NCBI RefSeq assembly: GCF_031178195.1
Contig: NZ_JAPSJL010000009.1
Coordinates: 91,955-155,954 of the forward strand
Length of the DNA: 64,000 nt
Source of the DNA: Zhihengliuella sp.
Lineage (GTDB): Bacteria; Actinomycetota; Actinomycetes; Actinomycetales; Micrococcaceae
Direction: 5' to 3'
Part shown: positions 17,971 to 27,007 of the stretch, one piece after another
Layout: each line of letters begins with the position of its first letter
How positions within the stretch are numbered: position 1 is the stretch's first letter
Notes under the pieces: model-generated
Told to the model about the DNA's origin: nothing
Databases searched by the model: none
What the model saw: only the letters and a program-made list of their open reading frames with translations
Made by a program: the position numbers and the translations under genes

Positions 17971-17992
17971 ACGGCGGCCGGAAGGCCGCCGT
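17971..17992 (+). other. Intercistronic stem-loop (9 bp, GGAA loop)
   Basis: ACGGCGGCC pairs perfectly with GGCCGCCGT around GGAA, 15 bases after the stop of the binding-protein gene. No U-tract follows. Confidence 0.6.
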
Positions 17993-18014
17993 CCCGACCT
18001 CCAGCACCCTCCCT

Positions 18015-18056
18015 GCATGCCGTGTGGCCGGTCCCGCGACCGGCCACACGGCATGC
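18015..18056 (+). other. Intercistronic perfect 19-bp stem-loop
   Basis: Arms 18015-18033 and 18038-18056 are exact reverse complements around CCGC; the base of the stem is GCATGC. There is no U-tract, and the permease gene begins 40 bases later. Likely an RNA-stability or attenuation element that lowers permease/ATPase expression relative to the binding protein. Confidence 0.7.
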
Positions 18057-18096
18057 CGAAACGCACCTTCCCACCACAAGCCAAAGGGATCCACCC

Positions 18097-19041
18097 ATGA
18101 TCACAGCGGTTGAGCTGGGTCTGATCTACGCGATCATGGCCCTGGGGGTCTACCTGACCTTCCGCATCCTCGACTTCCCGGACCTGACGGTCGACGGCTC
18201 CTTCACCACCGGTGCCGCCACCGCGTCCATCCTCATCGTCAACGGCACCGACCCCTACCTCGCGACGGCCGTGTCCTTCTTCGTCGGCGCGCTCGCCGGC
18301 GTCATCACCGGTCTGCTCCACACCAAGGGCAACATCGACGGCCTGCTGGCCGGCATCCTGACCATGATCGCCCTCTACTCCATCAACCTGCGCATCATGG
18401 GCAAGGCCAACGTGCCCCTCCTCGGCGAGGACACCGTCCTCTCCCCGCTGCGCGACAACGGCCTGCTCGGCACCTGGCCCTCGGTCGGGCTGCTGTTCGT
18501 CGGCTGCCTCGTGGCCGTGGCGATCATCGTCTGGTTCCTCCACACCGACCTCGGCATGGCCATGCGCGCCACCGGCGACAACCCGGAGATGATCCGCTCG
18601 CTCGGCGTCAGCACGGACAACCAGAAGATCCTCGGGCTCGCGATCTCCAACGGACTCGTCGCCCTCTCGGGCGCCTTCATCGCCCAGTACCAGGGTTTCG
18701 CCGACATCGGCATGGGCATCGGCCTCATCCTCATCGGCCTCGCCTCGGTGATCGTCGGCCAGGCGATCTTCTCGCAGCGGTACATCTGGTTGGCCGCCCT
18801 CGCGGTGGTCTTCGGCGCCGTCATCTACCGCGTGGTGATCCAGTTCGCGCTCAACGCCGGCCTGGAGGTCAACGACATGAAGCTGATCTCCGCAATACTC
18901 GTGGTGCTCGCCCTCGTGCTGCCGCAGATGAAGGCGTTCGGCGCGCTGGGCCGCCGCCTGCGGATCACCTCCCGCGGCGCCCGGGACACCGACCCGGACC
19001 CCGCCGTCGAGCCGGAGCCGAAGGAGGCTCAGAATGCTTGA
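18097..19041 (+). CDS. ABC transporter permease (BPD_transp_2 type, partner of PF04392 protein)
   Basis: 314 residues with about eight to nine hydrophobic segments from the N-terminus (VELGLIYAIMALGVYLTFRI) and a conserved cytoplasmic loop MRATGDNPEMIRSLGVST that contacts the ATPase. A charged, Pro/Glu-rich tail ends the protein. ATG 18097 has AAAGGGA upstream. It overlaps the ATPase gene by eight bases. Importer for an unknown small ligand, possibly an aromatic amino acid by family analogy. Confidence 0.82.
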   Translation: MITAVELGLIYAIMALGVYLTFRILDFPDLTVDGSFTTGAATASILIVNGTDPYLATAVSFFVGALAGVITGLLHTKGNIDGLLAGILTMIALYSINLRIMGKANVPLLGEDTVLSPLRDNGLLGTWPSVGLLFVGCLVAVAIIVWFLHTDLGMAMRATGDNPEMIRSLGVSTDNQKILGLAISNGLVALSGAFIAQYQGFADIGMGIGLILIGLASVIVGQAIFSQRYIWLAALAVVFGAVIYRVVIQFALNAGLEVNDMKLISAILVVLALVLPQMKAFGALGRRLRITSRGARDTDPDPAVEPEPKEAQNA

Positions 19042-19825
19042 GATCGCCAACCTGAACAAGACGTTCTTCCCGGGCACCGTCAACGAGCGCCGTGCTCTGC
19101 GCGACATCAACCTCACGCTGCAGGAGGGCGAGTTCGTCACCGTCATCGGCTCCAACGGCGCCGGCAAGTCCACGGTCCTGAACATGGCGGCCGGGAAGCT
19201 GTTCCCGGACACCGGGACCGTCCGCGTGGACGGCGAGGATGTCACCAAGCTGCCAGACTTCAAGCGGGCCAAATACCTCGGCCGCGTCTTCCAGGACCCC
19301 ATGGCCGGCACCGCCCCCACGATGACCATCGAGGAGAATCTGGCCCTGGCCCTGGGACGCGGGCAGTTTCGCGGGCTCGGCACGGGAGTGACGAGCAGGA
19401 AGCGCGAGCAGTTCGTCGACGAGCTCGAGACGCTCGAGCTCGGACTCGAGAAGCGGCTGAAGACCAAGGTCGGGTTGCTCTCCGGCGGCCAGCGCCAGGC
19501 GCTCAGCCTCCTCATGGCCACGCTCACCGGCCCGAAGATCCTCCTGCTCGACGAGCACACGGCCGCGCTGGACCCCCAGCGGGCCGCTCTGGTGACCCGG
19601 CTGACCATCGAGGCCGTCGACCGGCACCGGCTGACGACGCTCATGGTCACGCACAACATGGAGCAGGCGCTCAAGGCCGGCAACCGGCTGATCATGATGC
19701 ACGACGGTCAGATCATCCTGGACCTCGACGCGGAGGCGAAGGCCGCTATGACGGTCCCAGGACTGCTGCACGAGTTCGAGAAGATCAAGGGCGCCCAGCT
19801 GGACGACCGGACGATGCTCCAGTAG
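19034..19825 (+). CDS. ABC transporter ATP-binding protein (third gene of PF04392-type importer)
   Basis: 263 residues. Walker A GSNGAGKST (about 39-47), signature LSGGQRQA, Walker B ILLLDEHTAALD and switch VTHNMEQ are intact. The atypical HTAALD after the Walker B glutamate is known in this subfamily. It overlaps the permease by eight bases and is followed by a bidirectional hairpin. Confidence 0.85.
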   Translation: MLEIANLNKTFFPGTVNERRALRDINLTLQEGEFVTVIGSNGAGKSTVLNMAAGKLFPDTGTVRVDGEDVTKLPDFKRAKYLGRVFQDPMAGTAPTMTIEENLALALGRGQFRGLGTGVTSRKREQFVDELETLELGLEKRLKTKVGLLSGGQRQALSLLMATLTGPKILLLDEHTAALDPQRAALVTRLTIEAVDRHRLTTLMVTHNMEQALKAGNRLIMMHDGQIILDLDAEAKAAMTVPGLLHEFEKIKGAQLDDRTMLQ

Positions 19826-19886
19826 CACCGGCGGGAGCGCGGGGCGGGCACGGCTGCGGCCCCGCGCCCCCGCCCCGAGGACGACG

Positions 19887-19929
19887 AAGGCCCCGGAACC
19901 ACCGATTCACTCGGCGGTTCCGGGGCCTT
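19887..19929. terminator. Bidirectional terminator between ABC operon and tRNA-Arg
   Basis: AAGGCCCCGGAACC-A-CCG pairs with CGG-C-GGTTCCGGGGCCTT around a seven-base loop, giving A/T ends that can serve both strands. The remainder of 19826-20174 holds the tRNA and the argS promoter. Confidence 0.75.
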
Positions 19930-19938
19930 CTCACACGG

Positions 19939-20011
19939 TGCCCTCGAAAGGATTCGAACCTTCGACCTTCCGTTCCGGAGACGGACGCTCTATCCCCTGA
20001 GCTACGAGGGC
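19939..20011 (-). tRNA. tRNA-Arg (anticodon CCG)
   Basis: 73-base cloverleaf on the minus strand. The acceptor arm GCCCTCG/CGAGGGC is perfect. The D arm is GCTC/GAGC, the anticodon arm TCCGT/ACGGA encloses CTCCGGA (anticodon CCG, reading CGG), and the T arm GAAGG/CCTTT encloses TTCGAAT. Discriminator is A and the 3' CCA is not encoded. It is divergent from argS, whose product charges it. Confidence 0.95.
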
Positions 20012-20162
20012 CTTCATGCCCCACGCGCTGACTGCCGCAGGACCTAGAAGAGCTTAGCAGGACTCGGCCCGCAAACCCGAAATCGGCCCGACCGCGTCGC
20101 CGAGCACCCGGGCCGGTCGCGCCCCGCCGGTCGTCGGTCGGGGAACGGGCGGGCACGACCGC

Positions 20163-20168
20163 TATCCT
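20163..20168 (+). promoter_or_regulatory. Predicted -10 box, leaderless argS
   Basis: TATCCT, then six bases, then GTG 20175. Confidence 0.55.
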
Positions 20169-20174
20169 TGACGC

Positions 20175-21815
20175 GTGACTCCAGAACAGCTCTCCCATGC
20201 CATTTCCGCTGCCCTCGCCGAATCCGTCGCCGCCGGCGACTTCGCGGTCGAATTACCGGACACGGTGAAGGTGGAGCGACCCAAGAGCAGGGAGCACGGG
20301 GACTGGGCGACCAACGTCGCCCTCCAGCTGGGCAAGAAGGCGGGGATGAACCCGCGCGACTTCGCGCAGGTGCTGGCGGCGCGGCTGGAGACCGTCGACG
20401 GGATCGCCGGCGCCGAGATCGCGGGCCCCGGCTTCCTGAACATCACGCTCGATGCGGCCTCCGCCGGCGCGCTCGCGCAGAAGATCGTCGAGGCCGGCAC
20501 CGAGTACGGCACCAACGACGCATTGGCCGGACGCGTGGTGAACCTCGAGTTCGTCTCCGCCAACCCCACCGGCCCGCTGCACATCGGCCACACCCGATGG
20601 GCGGCCCTCGGCGACGCGATCGGCCGTGTCCTGCGCGCCTCCGGCGCCGACGTCACCCGCGAGTACTACATCAACGACGCCGGCAACCAGATGAACGTCT
20701 TCGCACAGTCGGTCTACAACCGTCTGCACGGCCTGCCCGTGCCCGAGGGCGGCTACCCCGGGGCCTACGTCCAGGAGCTGGCCGAGGCGGTCCGTGCGCG
20801 GCGCCCCGGCGTCGAGGAGCTGCCGGAGGCCGAGGCCCTCCCGGTCATCCGCGACCTCGCCTACCGCGCCCAGCTCGAGGACATCAAGGCCACCCTGGCG
20901 GACTTCGGCGTCGAGTTCGACGTCTACTTCTCCGAGCAGGAGCTGCACGACGGCGGCGCGGTCGAGCAGGCGGTGGCCCGCCTGCGCGAGCAGGGCCATG
21001 TCTTCGACGACGGCGGTGCCGTCTGGCTCCGCACCACCGACTTCGGCGACGACAAGGACCGCGTGCTGCTGCGCGCCAACGGCGAGCCCACGTACTTCGC
21101 GGCCGACGCCGCGTACTACCTCTCGAAGAAGGACCGCGGCTTCACCGAGAAGATCTATCTCCTGGGCGCCGACCACCACGGCTACGTCAACCGGCTCAAG
21201 GCGATCGCCGCGTGCGCCGGCGACGACCCGCAGGCGAACATCGAGATCCTCATCGGCCAGCTGATCTCCGTCAACGGGGCCAAGCTGTCCAAGCGCGCCG
21301 GCAACATCATCGAGCTGCGCGACCTCATCGACTGGCTCGGCGCCGACGCGCTGCGCTACTCGCTGGCCCGCTACCCGGCCGACTCGCCGATCGCGATCGA
21401 CCCGGAGCTGCTGCAGAAGAAGACGAACGACAATCCGGTCTTCTACGTCCAGTACGCCCATGCGCGTTCCTGCGCCGCGGCCCGCAACGCGGCCGAGAAG
21501 GGCGTGGACCGCTCCGCGTTCGATGCCTCGCTGCTCACGCACGAGACCGAGAACGACCTGCTGGCCCTCCTGGCCCAGTACCCGCACCAGGTGGCCCAGT
21601 CCGCCGAGTTCCGCGAGCCGCACCGGGTGGCCCGCTACCTCGAGACCCTGGCCGGGGCGTACCACCGCTGGTACGGCGCCTGCCGCGTCGCCCCGCTGGC
21701 CGACGAGGAGGCCACCGACCTGAACCGCACGCGCCTGTGGCTCAACGACGCCACCACCCAGGTCCTCGCCAACGGCCTGGCACTGCTCGGCGTCACCGCA
21801 CCGGAGAGGATGTAG
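20175..21815 (+). CDS. argS: Arginyl-tRNA synthetase
   Basis: 546 residues. The N-terminal additional domain (1-110) is followed by the class I motif PTGPLHIGHTR near 133 and KLSKRAGN (KMSKS equivalent) near 370. The DALR anticodon-binding domain is C-terminal. GTG 20175 is set by TATCCT six bases upstream and by the conserved start MTPEQLSHAISAALAE. It attaches arginine to tRNA-Arg; a cognate tRNA-Arg(CCG) gene is encoded 164 bases upstream on the other strand. lysA follows after three bases. Confidence 0.96.
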   Translation: MTPEQLSHAISAALAESVAAGDFAVELPDTVKVERPKSREHGDWATNVALQLGKKAGMNPRDFAQVLAARLETVDGIAGAEIAGPGFLNITLDAASAGALAQKIVEAGTEYGTNDALAGRVVNLEFVSANPTGPLHIGHTRWAALGDAIGRVLRASGADVTREYYINDAGNQMNVFAQSVYNRLHGLPVPEGGYPGAYVQELAEAVRARRPGVEELPEAEALPVIRDLAYRAQLEDIKATLADFGVEFDVYFSEQELHDGGAVEQAVARLREQGHVFDDGGAVWLRTTDFGDDKDRVLLRANGEPTYFAADAAYYLSKKDRGFTEKIYLLGADHHGYVNRLKAIAACAGDDPQANIEILIGQLISVNGAKLSKRAGNIIELRDLIDWLGADALRYSLARYPADSPIAIDPELLQKKTNDNPVFYVQYAHARSCAAARNAAEKGVDRSAFDASLLTHETENDLLALLAQYPHQVAQSAEFREPHRVARYLETLAGAYHRWYGACRVAPLADEEATDLNRTRLWLNDATTQVLANGLALLGVTAPERM

Positions 21816-21818
21816 CGC

Positions 21819-23231
21819 ATGCCCGCCTCCGCACTCGCCCCCGCCTGGCTCTCCTACCCGACGGACGCCAACGCGCTCCGCGAGCCCCTCTGGGCCGCCG
21901 GCGTCGCCCGGAACGACGACGGCGAGGTCGCCGTCCAGGGGATCCCGGTCTCCGAGCTCGCCCGCGAGTTCGGGACCCCCCTGTTCGTCCTGGACGAGGA
22001 CGACTTCCGCGCCCGCGCCCGCGCCTTCCGCGACGCGTACGACGAGGCCTTCGCCGATCTCGGCGGCGGGGTCGACGTCTACTACGCCGGCAAGGCCTTC
22101 CTCTCCGTCGAGGTGGCCCGCTGGGTCACCGAGGAGGGGCTCCGGCTGGACACCTCCTCCGGCGGGGAGCTCGCCGTCGCCCGCCGCGCCGGGGTGCCCG
22201 CGGCGAACCTCGGACTGCACGGGAACAACAAGTCGGTCGCCGAGATCGAGGCCGCCCTGACCATGGGCCTGGGCCGGATCATCGTCGACAGCCTGGACGA
22301 GCTGGAGCGGCTCGGCGCGATCGCCGAGCGCCTCGACGTCACCGGCCGGGTGATGCTGCGGCTGACCCCGGGCGTCCACGCCTCCACCCACGAGTACATC
22401 GCCACGGCGCACGAGGACCAGAAGTTCGGCCTCTCCATGGTGGACGACGGCGGGGGAGCGCCCGCCGAGCGCGCCGTGGCCGCCGCCCTGGCCCACCCGC
22501 ACCTCGAGCTGCTGGGCATCCACGCGCACATCGGCTCGCAGATCTTCGACGCGGCCGGCTTCGCCGTGGCGGCGCAGAAGATGCTCGGCTTCCTCGCCCG
22601 CGTCCGCGACGAGCACGGCGTCGAGCTGCCCGAGCTGGACCTGGGCGGTGGCTACGGCATCGCCTACACCGAGCAGGACACGCCGCGTCCCCCGGCCGAG
22701 CTCGCGGCCGCGATGGCCGGCGTCGTACGCGAGACCCTCGCCGAGCACGGCCTGGCCGCGCCGCGCCTTTCCATCGAGCCGGGCCGGGCGATCGTCGGGC
22801 CCGCCGCGTTCACGCTCTACGAGGCCGGCGTGCGCAAGACCGTCCAGGTGGACCACGCGGACGGGACGCTGCCACGCCGCTACGTCTCCGTGGACGGCGG
22901 CATGAGCGACAACGCCCGCCCCGTGCTCTACGACGCGGACTACACCGCCGTCCTCGCCTCTCGTGTGACGGACTCTGACGCGATTGTTTCCCGCGTGGTT
23001 GGCAAGCACTGCGAATCCGGTGACATAGTCGTCAGGGATGTCTACCTGCCGGAGGACGTCGCTGCCGGCGATCTGCTCGCCGTGCCCGCCACCGGTGCCT
23101 ACTGCTGGGCTCTGGCCAGCAACTACAACTATCTGGGGCGCCCGGCCGTCGTCGCGGTCCGGGACGGACGCGCGCGCGTCATCATCCGCAGGGAGACCGA
23201 AGACGACTTGTTGGCCCGAGACATGGGATAG
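21819..23231 (+). CDS. lysA: Diaminopimelate decarboxylase
   Basis: 470 residues. Alanine-racemase-type barrel with the PLP lysine in VYYAGKAFLS (about 92), GGGYGIAY phosphate-binding loop, HIGSQIFD and the catalytic CESGDIV near the C-terminal domain. It makes L-lysine from meso-diaminopimelate, which also supplies peptidoglycan. It starts three bases after argS, with GAGAGGATG overlapping the argS end as ribosome site, so it is co-transcribed with argS and followed by hom. Confidence 0.96.
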   Translation: MPASALAPAWLSYPTDANALREPLWAAGVARNDDGEVAVQGIPVSELAREFGTPLFVLDEDDFRARARAFRDAYDEAFADLGGGVDVYYAGKAFLSVEVARWVTEEGLRLDTSSGGELAVARRAGVPAANLGLHGNNKSVAEIEAALTMGLGRIIVDSLDELERLGAIAERLDVTGRVMLRLTPGVHASTHEYIATAHEDQKFGLSMVDDGGGAPAERAVAAALAHPHLELLGIHAHIGSQIFDAAGFAVAAQKMLGFLARVRDEHGVELPELDLGGGYGIAYTEQDTPRPPAELAAAMAGVVRETLAEHGLAAPRLSIEPGRAIVGPAAFTLYEAGVRKTVQVDHADGTLPRRYVSVDGGMSDNARPVLYDADYTAVLASRVTDSDAIVSRVVGKHCESGDIVVRDVYLPEDVAAGDLLAVPATGAYCWALASNYNYLGRPAVVAVRDGRARVIIRRETEDDLLARDMG

Positions 23232-23241
23232 GTACTGATTG

Positions 23242-24546
23242 ATGACTGTGAAGGTTGCGCTGCTCGGCTGTGGGAACGTGGGATCGCAGGTGGCGCGGAT
23301 CCTGCTGGAGCAGTCGGACGAGCTCGCCGCCCGCGTGGGCGCGCCGCTCGAACTGACGGGCATCGCGGTCCGCGATCCCGAGGCACCCCGTGAGGGCGAC
23401 CTGCCGCGGGACCTCCTCACCACGGACGCGCACACCCTGATCGACGGCGCCGACATCGTCATCGAGCTCATGGGCGGCCTGGAGCCGGCCGGCGAGTACA
23501 TCGAGCGGGCCCTGCGCCGCGGCGCGTCCGTGGTCACCGGCAACAAGGCCCTCCTGGCCGCGCGCCTCCCCGAGCTCACCGAGGCTGCCAACGACGGCGG
23601 TGCCCAGCTGCTCTACGAGGCGGCCGTCGCCGGTGCCATCCCAATCCTCCGCCCCATCCGCGAGTCCCTCGCCGGCGACGACATCACCAAGGTGATGGGC
23701 ATCGTCAACGGCACCACCAACTACATCCTCGACGCGATGGACAGCTCCGGCGCGCAGTTCGACGAGGCGCTGGCTGACGCGCAGCGCCTCGGCTACGCGG
23801 AGGCTGACCCCACCGCCGACGTCGAGGGGCACGACGCCGCCGCGAAGGCCGCGCTGCTGGCCTCGCTCGCGTTCCACACCACATTCGCTCTCGAGAACGT
23901 CCACTGCGAGGGCATCACCTCGATCAGCGCGGAGGACGTCGCCGCGGCCGAGGACGCCGGCATGGTCATCAAGCTCCTCGCGATCGCCGAGCGCGGCACC
24001 GACGCCGGCGGCGGCGAGGGGATCAGCGTGCGCGTGCACCCCACGCTGCTGCCCCGCGAGCACCCGCTGGCCGCCGTGCGCGGTGCGTTCAACGCCGTGT
24101 TCGTCGAGGCGGAGAACGCCGGCGAGCTGATGTTCTACGGCCAGGGCGCCGGCGGCGCGCCGACGGCCTCGGCCGTCATGGGCGACGTCGTCTCCGTCGG
24201 CCGCACACGCGCCACGCAGGCCGCCGGCGCCTCCGTCGCCGAGCCGCAGCCGCGCCCGTCCCGCCCGCTCGGCATCGAGGACGCCACCACCAGCTACGCC
24301 CTGAGTCTGGACGTCTCCGACGAGACGGGCGTGCTGGCCGAGATCGCCGGCATCGTCGCCCGGCACGGCGTCTCGATCGAGACCATGCGCCAGACCGCCT
24401 CCGCGGAGGACGGTGCCGGGTCGGCGCGCCTGCGCATCATCACGCACGTCGGCCGCGAGGCCGCCCTGGCCGCCACGGTGGCCGACATCGAACAGCTCCC
24501 CGTCGTCAAGGCGGTCTCGTCCGTCGTGCGAGTCGAAGGAAAGTAA
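23242..24546 (+). CDS. hom: Homoserine dehydrogenase
   Basis: 434 residues. NAD(P)-binding GCGNVGSQ at the N-terminus, the catalytic region with NKALLA and VNGTTNYIL, and a C-terminal ACT domain (about 350-430, TSYALSLDVSDETGVLAEIA) for threonine feedback. It converts aspartate semialdehyde to homoserine. ATG 23242 directly follows an in-frame TTG; the ATG gives the normal N-terminus MTVKVALLG. The stop TAA abuts the thrC ATG. Confidence 0.96.
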   Translation: MTVKVALLGCGNVGSQVARILLEQSDELAARVGAPLELTGIAVRDPEAPREGDLPRDLLTTDAHTLIDGADIVIELMGGLEPAGEYIERALRRGASVVTGNKALLAARLPELTEAANDGGAQLLYEAAVAGAIPILRPIRESLAGDDITKVMGIVNGTTNYILDAMDSSGAQFDEALADAQRLGYAEADPTADVEGHDAAAKAALLASLAFHTTFALENVHCEGITSISAEDVAAAEDAGMVIKLLAIAERGTDAGGGEGISVRVHPTLLPREHPLAAVRGAFNAVFVEAENAGELMFYGQGAGGAPTASAVMGDVVSVGRTRATQAAGASVAEPQPRPSRPLGIEDATTSYALSLDVSDETGVLAEIAGIVARHGVSIETMRQTASAEDGAGSARLRIITHVGREAALAATVADIEQLPVVKAVSSVVRVEGK

Positions 24547-25650
24547 ATGGCACATCAGTGGCGCGGCGTCGTCCGCGAGTACGCAGACCGCCTCCCGGTC
24601 ACCGAGCAGACCCGGGTCATCACGCTGGGCGAGGGCGGCACCCCGCTGGTGCACGCCCCCGCGCTCTCGGCGCACACCGGCAACGAGGTCTACCTCAAGG
24701 TCGAGGGCATGAACCCGACCGGCTCCTTCAAGGACCGCGGCATGACCATGGCGATCACCGCCGCCGTCAACGCCGGGGCCAAGGCCGTGGTCTGCGCCTC
24801 CACCGGGAACACGTCCGCCTCCGCGGCCGCCTATGCGGCGCAGGCCGGTCTGACCTGCGCGGTCCTGGTGCCGGACGGCAAGATCTCCCTGGGCAAGCTG
24901 AGCCAGGCGATCGCCCACGGCGCCGAGCTGCTCCAGGTGGACGGCAACTTCGACAACTGCCTCGAGGTCGCCCGCAAGCTCAGCGAGAACTACCCGGTGT
25001 TCCTCGTGAACTCCGTGAACCCGGCCCGGATCGAGGGCCAGAAGACGGGTGCGTTCGAGGTCGTCGACATCCTCGGCGACGCACCCGACTACCACCTGCT
25101 GCCGGTCGGCAACGCGGGCAACATCACCGCGTACTGGAAGGGCTACAAGGAGTACGCCGCGCCGTACGCGTCGGAGACCGCCGGCGAGCTGCCCGCCGTA
25201 TCCACCCGGACCCCCGTCCTGTGGGGCTTCCAGGCCGAGGGCGCCTCGCCGATCGTCAAGGGCTATCCGGTGACGGAGCCAGAGACCATCGCGACGGCGA
25301 TCCGCATCGGCAACCCAGCCTCGTGGGAGCAGGCCGAGGCCGCCCGCGACGAGTCCGGCGGTCTGATCGACTCGGTGACCGACGAGGAGATCCTCGCCGC
25401 CCACCGCTGGCTCTCCTCCAAAGAGGGGGTCTTCGTGGAGCCGGCCTCCGCCGCGGGCGTCGCCGGGCTCCTGAAGTACCACGCGGCCGGCGAGGCGCCC
25501 GAGGGCAAGACCATCGTCATCACGGTGACCGGCCACGGCCTCAAGGACCCGCAGTGGGCCCTGAAGAACGCCGACGGCGAGGACGTCCAGCCCACCAAGG
25601 TGCCGTTCGACGTCGTCTCCGTGGCCGCGGCGCTCGGCCTGGAGGCATAG
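24547..25650 (+). CDS. thrC: Threonine synthase
   Basis: 367 residues, the short monofunctional form. The PLP lysine lies in [11 protein letters not shown] (about 57-67); [15 protein letters not shown] and [14 protein letters not shown] bind the cofactor phosphate. It makes threonine from O-phosphohomoserine supplied by thrB. It starts on the base after the hom stop (GGAAAGTAAATG), so ribosome re-initiation is likely. Confidence 0.96.
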   Translation: MAHQWRGVVREYADRLPVTEQTRVITLGEGGTPLVHAPALSAHTGNEVYLKVEGMNPTGSFKDRGMTMAITAAVNAGAKAVVCASTGNTSASAAAYAAQAGLTCAVLVPDGKISLGKLSQAIAHGAELLQVDGNFDNCLEVARKLSENYPVFLVNSVNPARIEGQKTGAFEVVDILGDAPDYHLLPVGNAGNITAYWKGYKEYAAPYASETAGELPAVSTRTPVLWGFQAEGASPIVKGYPVTEPETIATAIRIGNPASWEQAEAARDESGGLIDSVTDEEILAAHRWLSSKEGVFVEPASAAGVAGLLKYHAAGEAPEGKTIVITVTGHGLKDPQWALKNADGEDVQPTKVPFDVVSVAAALGLEA

Positions 25651-25656
25651 CGCCCC

Positions 25657-26727
25657 GTGGAATCAGCGCACGCGCCGCGGATCCGGACCGGCCAGCACGT
25701 CACCGTCACCGTCCCCGCCACCACCGCCAATCTCGGTCCGGGTTTCGACAGCCTCGGGCTGGCTCTGGACCTGACGGACACGCTCGAGGTCCGCACCCTC
25801 GCCCGCGGCGGTCTGGACCGCGACCTGCCCGGAGGCTCCGCGAGCGACTCCGCAGGGACCGACTCCGCAGCAACGGGGGACGCCGCCGCCCTGTACGAGG
25901 AGCTGACGACGCCGCAGGCGCGGGTCCGCGTCCTCGTCACCGGCGAGGGCGCCGAGTCGCTGCCGGACGACGAGACACACCTGATCGCCCGCACGATCCT
26001 CGAGCGCTGGGAGCAGCTCGGCGTCGCCGCTGCGGATCTGGAGATCCGGGCGACCAACCGGATCCCGCACGGCCGGGGACTCGGCTCGTCGGCGGCGGCC
26101 ATCGTCTCCGCACTCGCCGCAGCCGACGCCCTGCTGCCGGAGACCGCTCGCGGCGGGCTGGACGGCCGCGACGCGCTCTTCGAGGAGGCCGCCCGCCTGG
26201 AGGGGCACCCCGACAACGTGGCCCCGGCCGTGTACGGCGGGCTGACCCTGTCCCTCACGGACGACGGCGGGATGCGCACCCACCGGCTGCCGCTGGACGC
26301 CGAAGTGGTCCCCGTGGTCGCGATTCCCGACGTCGAGCTCTCCACCCGCGCGGCGCGGGGACTGCTGCCCGCGACCGTCCCGCACGCCGACGCGGCGGCG
26401 AACTCGGGCCGCGCCGGACTGCTGATCCACGCCCTCACCAGCGCGCCGGAGCTGCTGCACGAGGGAACCCGCGACTACCTCCACCAGGACTACCGCGCCG
26501 AGGCCATGCCGGAGTCGAGTCGGCTCATCGCCGCCCTCCGAGCAGCGGGATACGCCGCCACCGTCTCCGGCGCCGGGCCAACGGTGCTGATCCTGGCCCA
26601 CGGGTCCGACCAGGCCGAGGCCGTGGCCGCGCGGGTGCGCGCCGGCGAGTTCGACGACGGATCCGGCGCCTGGCGCGTGGAGATTCCGGGCCTGTGCGCC
26701 TCGGGTGTTATGGTGGAGAGGCATTAG
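25657..26727 (+). CDS. thrB: Homoserine kinase (GHMP family)
   Basis: 356 residues. N-terminal PATTANLGPGFDSLGLALD, the ATP-binding motif PHGRGLGSSAAAIVSAL (about 136-152) and the C-terminal SGAGPTVLIL are all present. A Ser/Ala/Asp insert (about 65-85) lengthens it relative to the usual 300. GTG 25657 starts six bases after thrC. It phosphorylates homoserine. Its last codons hold the presumed rho promoter. Confidence 0.94.
   Translation: MESAHAPRIRTGQHVTVTVPATTANLGPGFDSLGLALDLTDTLEVRTLARGGLDRDLPGGSASDSAGTDSAATGDAAALYEELTTPQARVRVLVTGEGAESLPDDETHLIARTILERWEQLGVAAADLEIRATNRIPHGRGLGSSAAAIVSALAAADALLPETARGGLDGRDALFEEAARLEGHPDNVAPAVYGGLTLSLTDDGGMRTHRLPLDAEVVPVVAIPDVELSTRAARGLLPATVPHADAAANSGRAGLLIHALTSAPELLHEGTRDYLHQDYRAEAMPESSRLIAALRAAGYAATVSGAGPTVLILAHGSDQAEAVAARVRAGEFDDGSGAWRVEIPGLCASGVMVERH
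26709..26714 (+). promoter_or_regulatory. Predicted extended -10 of rho within the end of thrB
   Basis: TATGGT preceded by TGT. It implies a leader of about 287 nt for rho (26721-27007), in which I recognise no known riboswitch. A long leader would allow Rho to control its own transcription, as known in other bacteria. Confidence 0.4.
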
Positions 26728-27007
26728 CGGCCAGATCATGCTGGCGATGCATCGAGCATCGGTCTTCCATCCATGGTTTCCCTCCGGCCCAATGCGGCTC
26801 TCGCCGCCCAGACGTCCATGGGCATCCCTGATGCTCATCGACGGTGTTCAGTGCATTTCGCCTCTGGCCGGACACGCGTGAGTCCGAACGCCCATCGCGG
26901 CGTGTTCTCGACATAGGTCAGGCACCACCTCTCCGCGTGCCTGACGAGACACCATGACGCGGGCCAGATCTGACCTGACCCGCCCGACGAGGGAGAAGGA
27001 AACCTTC

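Noticed and set aside
20253..23591. Long minus-strand open frames opposite argS, lysA and hom
   Set aside because: The sense strand carries complete enzymes with all motifs; the antisense frames have no ribosome sites or recognisable domains.
26728..27007. Riboswitch in the rho leader
   Set aside because: No known riboswitch core recognised; only general stem potential.
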